From NCBI GenBank assembly GCA_023480605.1, contig JAMCWS010000314.1:1-5711 (forward strand): DNA of 5,711 nt. Reading direction: 5' to 3'. A program made the translations under genes and the position numbers. Below, one piece after another: positions 1-5,228 of the stretch. Each line of letters starts with the position of its first letter. Within the stretch, counting starts at the first letter, position 1. This DNA comes from a bacterium (lineage in GTDB: Bacteria; Sumerlaeota; Sumerlaeia; MVZB01). Below the pieces are notes generated by a model. That model was given only the letters and a program-made list of their open reading frames with translations, searched no databases and had not been told where the DNA came from.

Positions 1-4
1 CGAA

Positions 5-628
5 CTACCAGGCGCTCTTGCCGTCGGCGCGACTGGGAACGACGAACGGCAGCCGGGCGTGGCGGAAGCCGATCCACTCGGTGATGCCGCGATAGAAGGT
101 TCGATTCTCGCGCAGGCGCAGCCAGGCGTCGGCCGCGCGGCGGTCGAGCAGCTTGAAATCGGACGCGCCGTGCAGATCGAAACCCGATAACCGGCACATG
201 AGCGCATTGAAGGCCGTGGCCAGAAACTTGTAAAGCGCGCTTTCGCGACCCCGTTCGGACTTGACGGCGTCCACGATTTCGTTGCCTTCGGTCCACAGGC
301 CGACCATCCGCGGGATGAGTTCCGGTGGGTGCTGCAGGTCGCCGTCCATGATGATCATCGCCCGGCCGCGGCTGATTTCGAGGCCGGCAGCGAGTGCCGC
401 TTCCTTGCCGAAATTGCGGCTGAAACGGATCGCCCGCAGTTGCGGCATGGACTGCGAAAGCGTATTGATCACTTGCCAGGTGTCGTCGTCGGATCCGTCG
501 TCGACCAGGCAGAATTCGTAGGTTTCGTTCAGCGCGTCGAGGTGGCGCCTGATCACCCCCAAGCTTTCGGCGAGGTGCCTGCCCTCGCGGTAGAGCGGGA
601 TGATCACGGACAGTGTGACGTCGCTCAT
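5..628 (-). CDS. Family 2 glycosyltransferase (polyprenyl-phosphate type), truncated by in-frame TAG
   Basis: This 207-residue protein has the GT-A catalytic domain of the DPM1/GtrB/ArnC-like branch of glycosyltransferase family 2. That branch moves a sugar from a nucleotide donor to polyprenyl phosphate at the cytoplasmic membrane face. Visible motifs are SVIIPLYREG near residues 8-16, VDDGS at 42-46, NFGKEAAL at 72-79, the metal-binding DGDLQHPPE at 95-103, and the family-typical RTFYRG...WIGF around 176-188. Members are usually about 300-340 residues and end in two membrane helices. Here a TAG at 7-5 follows GKSAW, where the family normally continues with a Ser/Phe-containing stretch into an amphipathic helix, so the membrane part is missing or lies beyond the stop. 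I chose the ATG at 628 because it gives the family-typical N-terminus. An in-frame GTG at 691 adds a 21-residue acidic, proline-rich stretch and has no ribosome-binding site. The family is clear; the exact sugar and acceptor are not. Confidence 0.85.
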   Translation of the reverse strand: MSDVTLSVIIPLYREGRHLAESLGVIRRHLDALNETYEFCLVDDGSDDDTWQVINTLSQSMPQLRAIRFSRNFGKEAALAAGLEISRGRAMIIMDGDLQHPPELIPRMVGLWTEGNEIVDAVKSERGRESALYKFLATAFNALMCRLSGFDLHGASDFKLLDRRAADAWLRLRENRTFYRGITEWIGFRHARLPFVVPSRADGKSAW

Positions 629-723
629 CGGAGTGTTCTTTTCCCACCGGGCGGCCGGCGGCGGCGGCCCGTCATCGTCGTTTTCGTCCACGCGTGCCCG
701 GCCCGGATTCCGAGCCGTTCGAG

Positions 724-732
724 TGTCAATGA
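724..732 (-). promoter_or_regulatory. Possible -35 element (TCATTGACA) upstream of the glycosyltransferase gene
   Basis: The minus strand again reads TCATTGACA in the 128-base gap between the FemAB-like stop and the glycosyltransferase start. The gap is long enough to hold its own promoter. No good -10 box follows at 16-18 bases. A transcript starting about 30 bases downstream would still include the ATG at 628 with a leader of roughly 65 bases. Confidence 0.18.
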
Positions 733-756
733 CTTTGATTCAGAGGCAAAAATACC

Positions 757-1746
757 TTAAAGAACGCCCGAAATCAACCGCGGACCGAGGAGATTGGCAA
801 CCGGCACGGGCAAGCATTTCCAGGCCGCCGTGGCCAGGTGGATCAGCCTGCTGTTATAGTCCGGCGGCCGGCGGCCGGGCGCCAAAAAGTAATTGTAGTG
901 GACCGGAACCGGCTGGCCCCCCCAGGACTTCTTGTAAGCGGCCGTCCCCTGGCCGATCATGCTGCGGCCCATGTCAAACCAGGCCAGACCGCGCGCGCAT
1001 CCCCATTCGATGATCTTCCAGTATAATACGTTGTTGATGCAGAGCGAGTTATACTTCTTGATGGTGCAGGCGTAGGGGTGGTGAAGCGTCTGGCTGCACG
1101 TCAGCAGCATGGCGGCCGATACGGGCGCGCCGTCGAGGTGGATGGCGATGATCGTGGCGTTGTCGCCGAAGTAACGCAGGATGTTCGCGTAAAACGCTTT
1201 GCTGTGGGTCGGCGTCCCGAGGTCGCGCCACGCCCGGGAGACCACCTGGTAAAAGTCGTCGAGCAGCTCCCGATGGCCGAAGCGTACTTGGGGGTTACAT
1301 TTCAGCCCCTTGCGCGTCTGATTGCGCGACTTGGTGTTCATCTCCTTTTGCCAGATCCGGTCGGCGCCGCCGCTCAGGTCCAGCATGAACGTCAGGTAGG
1401 ACCGGTCGATGTGCACCGCGTCGGCGAAATCCCGGAAGTAGTCGTGCCGCGTCCGGACGAGCAGGCAATCGGCCCCGAGCGATCGGCGAAAGGCGGCGAG
1501 GCGATCCACGCTCTCACGAGTGATCGCCCCTCCCCCCCGGACGCCGCCGTCCGTCAGATAAGGGGCCGTGCTGAACGTCCCGCCGCTCTTGCCCTCGCGA
1601 TAATCCTTCGAGAAAAACTTGATCGCGGTGGCGTCGTCCTGGAAATCGCGCCGCACCAGGCCGTAAGTGGAGACGACCACGTTGTCCCAGGCGTCGCATT
1701 CGGCGGGCGAATTCCGATAGTCTTCCGGCGGCTGAGCTTTTTCCAT
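757..1746 (-). CDS. FemAB-like GNAT-fold transferase (XrtA/PEP-CTERM-associated type)
   Basis: This is a 329-residue protein of the FemAB/FmhB-like acyltransferase superfamily. It is closest in pattern to the FemAB-related proteins of exosortase/PEP-CTERM polysaccharide loci. The second lobe is well preserved: SRNQTRKGLK (140-149) matches the conserved basic turn, SRAWRDLGTPTHSKAFY (170-186) matches the family's 'LGTP..SK.ff' segment, and FDMGRSMIGQGTAAYKKSWG (257-276) matches the 'FGRS..G.G...FK..WG' signature, followed by P-V-H-Y-N-Y. The tail ending LPVPVANLLGPRLISG (312-327) is also family-like. The first lobe is shorter than usual, with only about 60 residues before the APYLTDGG motif (61-68). 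Known FemAB enzymes transfer amino acids from aminoacyl-tRNA; the substrate of the PEP-CTERM subgroup is unknown. The gene starts 6 bases after the deacetylase stop, with only a weak GGA as ribosome-binding site, so it is probably translationally coupled. It contains two G7 tracts. Confidence 0.85.
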   Translation of the reverse strand: MEKAQPPEDYRNSPAECDAWDNVVVSTYGLVRRDFQDDATAIKFFSKDYREGKSGGTFSTAPYLTDGGVRGGGAITRESVDRLAAFRRSLGADCLLVRTRHDYFRDFADAVHIDRSYLTFMLDLSGGADRIWQKEMNTKSRNQTRKGLKCNPQVRFGHRELLDDFYQVVSRAWRDLGTPTHSKAFYANILRYFGDNATIIAIHLDGAPVSAAMLLTCSQTLHHPYACTIKKYNSLCINNVLYWKIIEWGCARGLAWFDMGRSMIGQGTAAYKKSWGGQPVPVHYNYFLAPGRRPPDYNSRLIHLATAAWKCLPVPVANLLGPRLISGVL

Positions 1747-1752
1747 ACGCGC

Positions 1753-2700
1753 TTATCCATGATGTGACGCAGGGGATGGGCGGGCGTTCCATCCGCCGCG
1801 ATATTGGGCAATGATTCGGGCCATTTCAGGACTCAGAAGTTCCTGGTATTCCGCGTTCCGATTGGGAGAGTAATACGCTTCGATCAGGGATTTCCGGCTG
1901 CCGAAGAATGCTTCTTCGCCCGGTGCGGCCCCGCCGGGGTGAAAGAGCGCCTCGACGACGGCGTCATCTCGGCCGCGCGTGTCCCCGGCGCGCCCGCCGA
2001 TGGCGGCGAGTCCGGCGCGCAACGCCGCGGCGGTCATCCGGCCCGTATACAGGACGCCGATAAAGTAGTCGTTCGCCGCGATCCCCAGGCGCCCGAGGAC
2101 CGGCCGGCGGCGGCGGGCGAGCCGATTGAGCAGCAGGTGCTTGGCGATGTTGGGTCCCAGGTAATTGCGCAGGTCGCCCGGCCGCGCGAGATGCCAAAAA
2201 AAAGGTTCGGCCGGCAACCGCACATAGGCGAAGCGAAACTCGGCCGCCAGTTCCGTCAGGCAGGCGAAGACGGGCGGCGTCATGTGCGTGTGCATGTGGC
2301 TGTCAAGGTAAAGGGGTAAATCGGCGCCCAGGGCGGCGGCGACGCGCCGGATCTGGCGCCGCAATTCGGCCTTGATCTGATCGCGCAGATCGGCCCGCCC
2401 CATCCGCCCGAAACGGCGATCGAGCCGCCAGAAGCCCGTGAATCCCAGCCGGAATTCCCCGCGCCCGTCGACGAGGAGCGGAATCTCCGACGGTGGGGAA
2501 AGCGGGCGGCCCTCCACCAGGTTGAGGTGGATGGCCAGCCGCAGGTTCGGTCGCTTGAGCTTCTCTCCGACGGCGTGGTCGAACGCCCGGCCGGTCGGGA
2601 TGACGCTGGTGCTGTCCAATCGTCCCTCGTCATGGCACGCCAGTATCCGGTCGGTGATTGCCCGGGAGGCGCCAAAGTCATCGGCATGAATGATCAGCAT
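1753..2700 (-). CDS. YdjC/ChbG-family carbohydrate deacetylase
   Basis: This 315-residue protein belongs to the YdjC/ChbG family, metal-dependent deacetylases that remove acetyl groups from N-acetylated sugars. The family includes the chitooligosaccharide deacetylase ChbG and the hopanoid-locus protein HpnK. The N-terminus MLIIHADDFGAS (1-12) is the signature start and carries the metal/catalytic Asp pair D7-D8. The other expected ligands are visible: H58 in AIHLNL, H135 and H137 in DSHMHTH (133-139), and H254 in ALFHPGG. FIGVLYTGRMT (213-223) fits the conserved substrate-side segment. Length agrees with the family. Starting at 2700 places the ADDFG motif at the very N-terminus, as in relatives, although only a weak GATGGA precedes it. 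No signal peptide is seen, so it probably acts in the cytoplasm, perhaps on a lipid-linked or nucleotide-linked glycan. It heads a tight pair with the FemAB-like gene. A T8 run on the coding strand encodes Phe-Phe at 167-168. The true substrate cannot be told from sequence. Confidence 0.88.
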   Translation of the reverse strand: MLIIHADDFGASRAITDRILACHDEGRLDSTSVIPTGRAFDHAVGEKLKRPNLRLAIHLNLVEGRPLSPPSEIPLLVDGRGEFRLGFTGFWRLDRRFGRMGRADLRDQIKAELRRQIRRVAAALGADLPLYLDSHMHTHMTPPVFACLTELAAEFRFAYVRLPAEPFFWHLARPGDLRNYLGPNIAKHLLLNRLARRRRPVLGRLGIAANDYFIGVLYTGRMTAAALRAGLAAIGGRAGDTRGRDDAVVEALFHPGGAAPGEEAFFGSRKSLIEAYYSPNRNAEYQELLSPEMARIIAQYRGGWNARPSPASHHG

Positions 2701-2936
2701 GGGTCCATCGGGATGGGTCGGGATAGGCGGAGGGGACCGTCCGGAATGGGGGACGTGCGGAATCGACGCTTTGCGCGCATGGACGATACGATATCATGGA
2801 TCGCCCGGGCGCGGCACGTGAAATGTATGTCAATGAAATGGGCGCATCGGCTTGGCGGCTGGGTGTCGCGCCACGGGCCGCGAATAGTGTCGGTTCTTTC
2901 CCGGTCTTGATATCGCAATCGTAATACCCGCGGCCG
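2701..2936. other. Intergenic stretch upstream of the deacetylase gene
   Basis: This is 236 bases between the lipoprotein stop and the deacetylase start. The only open frames here are low-complexity, arginine-rich and without family features, so I see no gene. A perfect TTGACA (minus strand, 2833-2828) lies about 130 bases upstream of the deacetylase ATG, but no convincing -10 element stands 16-18 bases downstream. No terminator hairpin with a T-run is visible after the lipoprotein stop. Confidence 0.5.
2828..2836 (-). promoter_or_regulatory. Possible -35 element (TCATTGACA) upstream of the deacetylase gene
   Basis: The minus strand reads TCATTGACA, which contains the sigma70 consensus -35 hexamer TTGACA. 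It lies in the non-coding gap upstream of the deacetylase/FemAB pair. The same 9-mer in the same orientation occurs at 732-724, upstream of the glycosyltransferase. The sequence at the expected -10 distance is GC-rich and does not resemble TATAAT, so the assignment as a promoter is weak. Confidence 0.2.
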
Positions 2937-3170
2937 TCACGAAATCGGCGTCGATGCCGGCGAAGGGTTCGGACCGGCCGCCTTCCGCGCCGGACTTGCT
3001 TTGGCGGCCGTGGCCGGCGGGACGGGGACCGGAATCGCCCCGGACGGGGCGGGGGCTGCCGTGACGGGCGCTTGCGCTTCTGCCGGATCCGTGTATTCCA
3101 TGACGCCCTCGGGGCCGCAAGCGGTCAAAGCCACTAAAAGCGCACCCCCTAAAAGCAGCCTGAAAATCAT
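2937..3170 (-). CDS. Small Pro/Ala-rich lipoprotein, LptM-like N-terminus
   Basis: This 77-residue protein begins with a lipoprotein signal peptide: R4, a hydrophobic core (residues 5-15) and the lipobox L-T-A-C with the lipidated Cys at 18. The mature part starts C-G-P-E-G-V-M-E-Y-T-D-P and then becomes a low-complexity Ala/Pro/Ser tail. The short length, the C-G-x-x-G start and the proline soon after resemble LptM (YifL), the small lipoprotein that helps mature the LPS translocon LptDE. The resemblance covers only about ten residues, so it is tentative. The ATG at 3170 was chosen over upstream in-frame starts because it places the signal peptide at the N-terminus and is preceded by GGAG (3185-3182) 11 bases away. 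The protein is expected in the outer or inner membrane facing the periplasm. No enzymatic domain is visible. Confidence 0.75.
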   Translation of the reverse strand: MIFRLLLGGALLVALTACGPEGVMEYTDPAEAQAPVTAAPAPSGAIPVPVPPATAAKASPARKAAGPNPSPASTPIS

Positions 3171-3266
3171 GTGGTTGTCATCTCCGTGGGGTAATATTGC
3201 GACACCTCGGCGCGCCCCCGCCGACGTGAACAGGCGAAACCGGCGACGCGCGCGGGGACCGCATAC

Positions 3267-3295
3267 CGTATAATTCATCCGCCCGCCTAAATCAA
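3267..3295 (-). promoter_or_regulatory. Candidate sigma70-type promoter for the lipoprotein gene
   Basis: On the minus strand, TTGATT (3295-3290) and TATACG (3272-3267) are separated by 17 bases. Each matches four of six positions of the sigma70 consensus. The patch is AT-rich in an otherwise GC-rich region. A transcript starting near 3260 would have a leader of about 90 bases before the ATG at 3170, including the GGAG ribosome-binding site. Confidence 0.35.
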
Positions 3296-3388
3296 ATCAT
3301 TCGGATCGACGACGGTAACGCCGGAGGCGCATTTCCATTTCGTTGGCATAAGGCGAGCTCGTGTCCCGTCGTATTCCTTTGCCGGCAA

Positions 3389-3409
3389 ATCCGAGATGCG
3401 GCTCCGGAT
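3389..3409 (-). terminator. Possible weak terminator hairpin at the end of the YkgJ-type gene
   Basis: Immediately at the stop codon of the cysteine-cluster gene, the minus strand can fold a 7-base-pair stem (ATCCG-AG with one bulged G, pairing with CTCGGAT) around a 6-base loop. Only three T residues are in the tail, so if it terminates it is a weak or factor-assisted terminator. Chance folding in GC-rich DNA is possible. Confidence 0.25.
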
Positions 3410-4158
3410 CAAAACGCTTGTATGAAAGCCTGGACGAGTTGCGGACCGGGCCAGGTTCGCCGGCCCAGTTCATTATGCTCGCGCGCCCACTCGATGGCCA
3501 GCGCCAGGGGCACAAGTCGGGGCGGTTGGCCCGTCAGCGCCGAAGCCATCCGGCCAAGCGCAACCGTCAGACTGAAAGGCAGCGCCACGTGATCAACCGG
3601 CGTCTTGTAAGGGTGGCCGCAGCGCCCGGCCGGCGAAGTGACGTTGCACTCCCGGCAGGCCATTGGACGATGCTCGTGAATCGAACAACTTTCGCGATCG
3701 AGAAAGGGACAAGCCAATTGCAGCGCGAAGTATTCGCGCGCCTGGGGAAAGGTGGATTCCGCGGTTGGTTCGGGTTCGAGCAGGCGGTTGACGAATCCGG
3801 ACCTTCGGCGCAGCGCCGCCGAAATCTTCTCGAATCGCCGTCGCATCGCCGCGCGCCGCGCGCCCGGCAGGTCATCCACCAACTCTCGAATCCAGAAAAC
3901 CTCCGGGATGGACAAGGGAACCCACTGGCGGCAACAGGCTCCGCAACCATCGCGGCACGAGATGGTCCGGCCCCGCGCCTTTTCGCGGGCCATCGCCCGG
4001 TCTGTGATTTCGCTCGCCAGCGGCGCGGCCGTCGCCACGATTTCCATCAGCCGCATGGGGCGGAGCGGCGCCGCCAGGATTCCCCGTAACGGCCCGTCCT
4101 CCGTGGCGATATCGACATTGAACATTTGAACGGCTTGTTGCGTCTCCCCATTCGTCAT
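3409..4158 (-). CDS. YkgJ-family cysteine-cluster protein
   Basis: This 249-residue protein carries the YkgJ/CxxCxxCC-type zinc- or iron-binding domain. The first cluster is C68, C72, C75, C76 in ISCRDGCGACCRQ (67-78). The second part is C150 in ACPFLD, C158 in ESCSIHEHRPMACRECN (157-172, with C168 and C171), and C180. This gives nine cysteines in all, matching the family layout of a CxxxCxxCC knot followed by a 'CPFL...C.I...RP..CR' block. The role of the family is unresolved; metal or Fe-S binding is presumed. An N-terminal extension of about 65 residues precedes the cluster and is not recognised. The ATG at 4158 was chosen because GAGG (4170-4167) lies 8 bases upstream. The frame remains open much further upstream, and an in-frame ATG at 4191 lacks a good ribosome-binding site. 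No signal peptide or membrane helix is obvious, so it is probably cytoplasmic. Confidence 0.8.
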   Translation of the reverse strand: MTNGETQQAVQMFNVDIATEDGPLRGILAAPLRPMRLMEIVATAAPLASEITDRAMAREKARGRTISCRDGCGACCRQWVPLSIPEVFWIRELVDDLPGARRAAMRRRFEKISAALRRRSGFVNRLLEPEPTAESTFPQAREYFALQLACPFLDRESCSIHEHRPMACRECNVTSPAGRCGHPYKTPVDHVALPFSLTVALGRMASALTGQPPRLVPLALAIEWAREHNELGRRTWPGPQLVQAFIQAF

Positions 4159-4213
4159 GGTGCAAGCCTCGATCGACTGAGAATCGAACATCAACTTCGG
4201 TGAATAAGAACTG

Positions 4214-4219
4214 ATTATA
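4214..4219 (-). promoter_or_regulatory. Candidate -10 box for the YkgJ-type gene
   Basis: The minus strand carries a perfect TATAAT at 4219-4214, within an AT-rich island of the divergent spacer. It would give a leader of roughly 50 bases before the ATG at 4158. No clear -35 hexamer is found at 16-18 bases upstream (the sequence there is GCCACT/CCACTT), so it is either a weak -35 promoter or a chance match. Confidence 0.35.
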
Positions 4220-4444
4220 ACCCGGTTCGAAGCGGAAGTGGCTTCTATATTTATGTATCGTGATGGCCGGCGGGCATCGTGGCTCCGCCGACAACATATT
4301 ACGATGATTTGCGCCGCCTCCAATGGGATCGGACAACGCATCCGAGCCGCGCCCCGATGCGCGCCGCCGCGTCGTTTCGATTTGCCGGCGGGCGGGGATT
4401 GTGTTTTCATGAAGGTTTGCGAGGTCGCGAATCGGGGGCGCGAG

Positions 4445-4452
4445 AGGAAGGA
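4445..4452 (+). promoter_or_regulatory. Ribosome-binding site that fixes the pssA GTG start
   Basis: AGGAAGGA lies 5 bases before the GTG at 4458. It is the strongest Shine-Dalgarno match in the window and supports the GTG as the start codon. The next residues, RKVYILPNLFT, are the usual PssA beginning. Confidence 0.75.
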
Positions 4453-4457
4453 ACCGC

Positions 4458-5228
4458 GTGCGCAAGGTCTACATTCTGCCCAACTTGTTCACGGCGGCCA
4501 GCCTGCTGGCGGGCATGCTCGCCATCTTCGAGGTCTTCGGCGGCGACCCCAAGCAGGCGTGTTGGCTGATCGCCATCGCGGCCATTCTGGACGTGTTCGA
4601 CGGAGCGATCGCGCGCCTGACGCGCACGGCGAGCGCCTTCGGCATGAATTTCGACTCGCTGGCCGACCTGGTGGCCTTCGGGGTGGCGCCCGCCCTGCTC
4701 ACGTATGATTTCCTGTCGGAAACCAGCCCCGGCATCGCCACCGGCGTCTGCGGCCTTTACGCCATCTGTGGCGCCTTGCGTCTGGCGCGCTTCAACGTCC
4801 AGGCCATGCGCGAGGAGCGAAAAACCTTTCTCGGCCTGCCCATCCCGGGGGCGGCATTGGCCGTGATGGCCCTGGCCTGGATCTTCGCCAACGAACGCAC
4901 GATCACCACCTGGATTCCTTACCGCGCCATCGCACCCCCCTTTATCGTCGTGATCGCCTACCTGATGGTCAGCAAGGTACCCTACAAGGGCTTCAAGAGC
5001 ATCCCCCTGGCCGGGCGGCAGCCGTTCGAGATCCTCGTGACCATGATCGTCATCGCCTTCCTGTTGTTCATCCTGAAGCATTACCTCGACCTCGTGCTGG
5101 CGGCGGTCTCGTGGAGCTATATCCTGGTGGGGGTGGCGCTGTATCTAAGCCGCCGCGACGGTTTACGCGACGCCCACGCCGGGGCGTCCCTCGTCCCCAA
5201 GCGCCCCGAACCGCCCGACAACCCATGA
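4458..5228 (+). CDS. pssA: CDP-diacylglycerol--serine O-phosphatidyltransferase (phosphatidylserine synthase)
   Basis: This 256-residue integral membrane enzyme joins CDP-diacylglycerol and L-serine to give phosphatidylserine and CMP, the step before phosphatidylethanolamine. The CDP-alcohol phosphatidyltransferase signature is complete: D45-x2-D48-G49-x2-A52-R53-x8-G62-x3-D66-x3-D70. The PssA-typical features are the N-terminal LPNLFTAASLLAGM (7-20), RLARFN (108-113), FLGLPIPGA (124-132) and the MVSKVPYKGFK loop (170-180). Hydrophobic segments occur around 10-26, 33-47, 72-82, 93-108, 130-145, 158-172, 192-206 and 211-230, consistent with the multi-helix bacterial (Bacillus-type) enzyme. The C-terminal tail is charged and proline-rich. 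Translation starts at GTG with a strong ribosome-binding site. No psd (decarboxylase) gene adjoins it here, although psd and pssA are neighbours in many bacteria. The stop overlaps the next start as ATGA. Confidence 0.95.
   Translation: MRKVYILPNLFTAASLLAGMLAIFEVFGGDPKQACWLIAIAAILDVFDGAIARLTRTASAFGMNFDSLADLVAFGVAPALLTYDFLSETSPGIATGVCGLYAICGALRLARFNVQAMREERKTFLGLPIPGAALAVMALAWIFANERTITTWIPYRAIAPPFIVVIAYLMVSKVPYKGFKSIPLAGRQPFEILVTMIVIAFLLFILKHYLDLVLAAVSWSYILVGVALYLSRRDGLRDAHAGASLVPKRPEPPDNP

Larger units (their letters stand above)
4159..4457. other. Divergent intergenic region between the YkgJ-type gene and pssA
   Basis: This 299-base spacer must hold the start signals for both the minus-strand and plus-strand transcripts. 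Its part nearest the cysteine-cluster gene (about 4183-4260) is AT-rich compared with the rest of the window and contains TATAAT (minus) and TATATT (plus, 4246-4251). The half next to pssA is GC-rich. Open frames across it are low-complexity and show no family features, so I call no gene here. No riboswitch or tRNA fold is recognised. Confidence 0.5.

Noticed and set aside
742..759. T5 run on the minus strand just after the FemAB-like stop, as a terminator.
   Set aside because: No stable stem precedes it, so it does not form an intrinsic terminator.
1078..1767. Long plus-strand open frame (229 codons) antisense to the FemAB-like gene.
   Set aside because: A shadow of the GC-rich coding strand; it has no recognisable domain, while the opposite strand has clear family motifs.
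1804..2319. Plus-strand open frame (171 codons) antisense to the deacetylase.
   Set aside because: Low-complexity composition with no motifs; the opposite strand encodes the conserved metal-binding residues.
2694..2918. Open frame of 74 codons on the minus strand ending across the deacetylase start.
   Set aside because: Arginine-rich, no family feature and no ribosome-binding site. Its 3' end overlapping the next ATG by chance does not make it a gene.
3171..3278. 36-residue N-terminal extension of the lipoprotein frame.
   Set aside because: It would bury the signal peptide inside the protein and covers the candidate -10 box; the ATG at 3170 has a better placed GGAG.
3297..3515. 72-codon minus-strand frame overlapping the 3' end of the YkgJ-type gene.
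   Set aside because: It overlaps in another frame, is Arg-rich and shows no ribosome-binding site or family feature.
4268..4290. Hairpin CGGCGG/CCGCCG in the pssA leader.
   Set aside because: Only 6 base pairs with a 9-base loop and no T-run; common by chance in GC-rich DNA and no riboswitch pattern is recognisable.
4159..4410. 84-residue upstream extension of the YkgJ-type frame.
   Set aside because: It is Arg/Pro-rich in its first half and crosses the AT-rich spacer with a TATAAT; the ATG at 4158 has a good ribosome-binding site.
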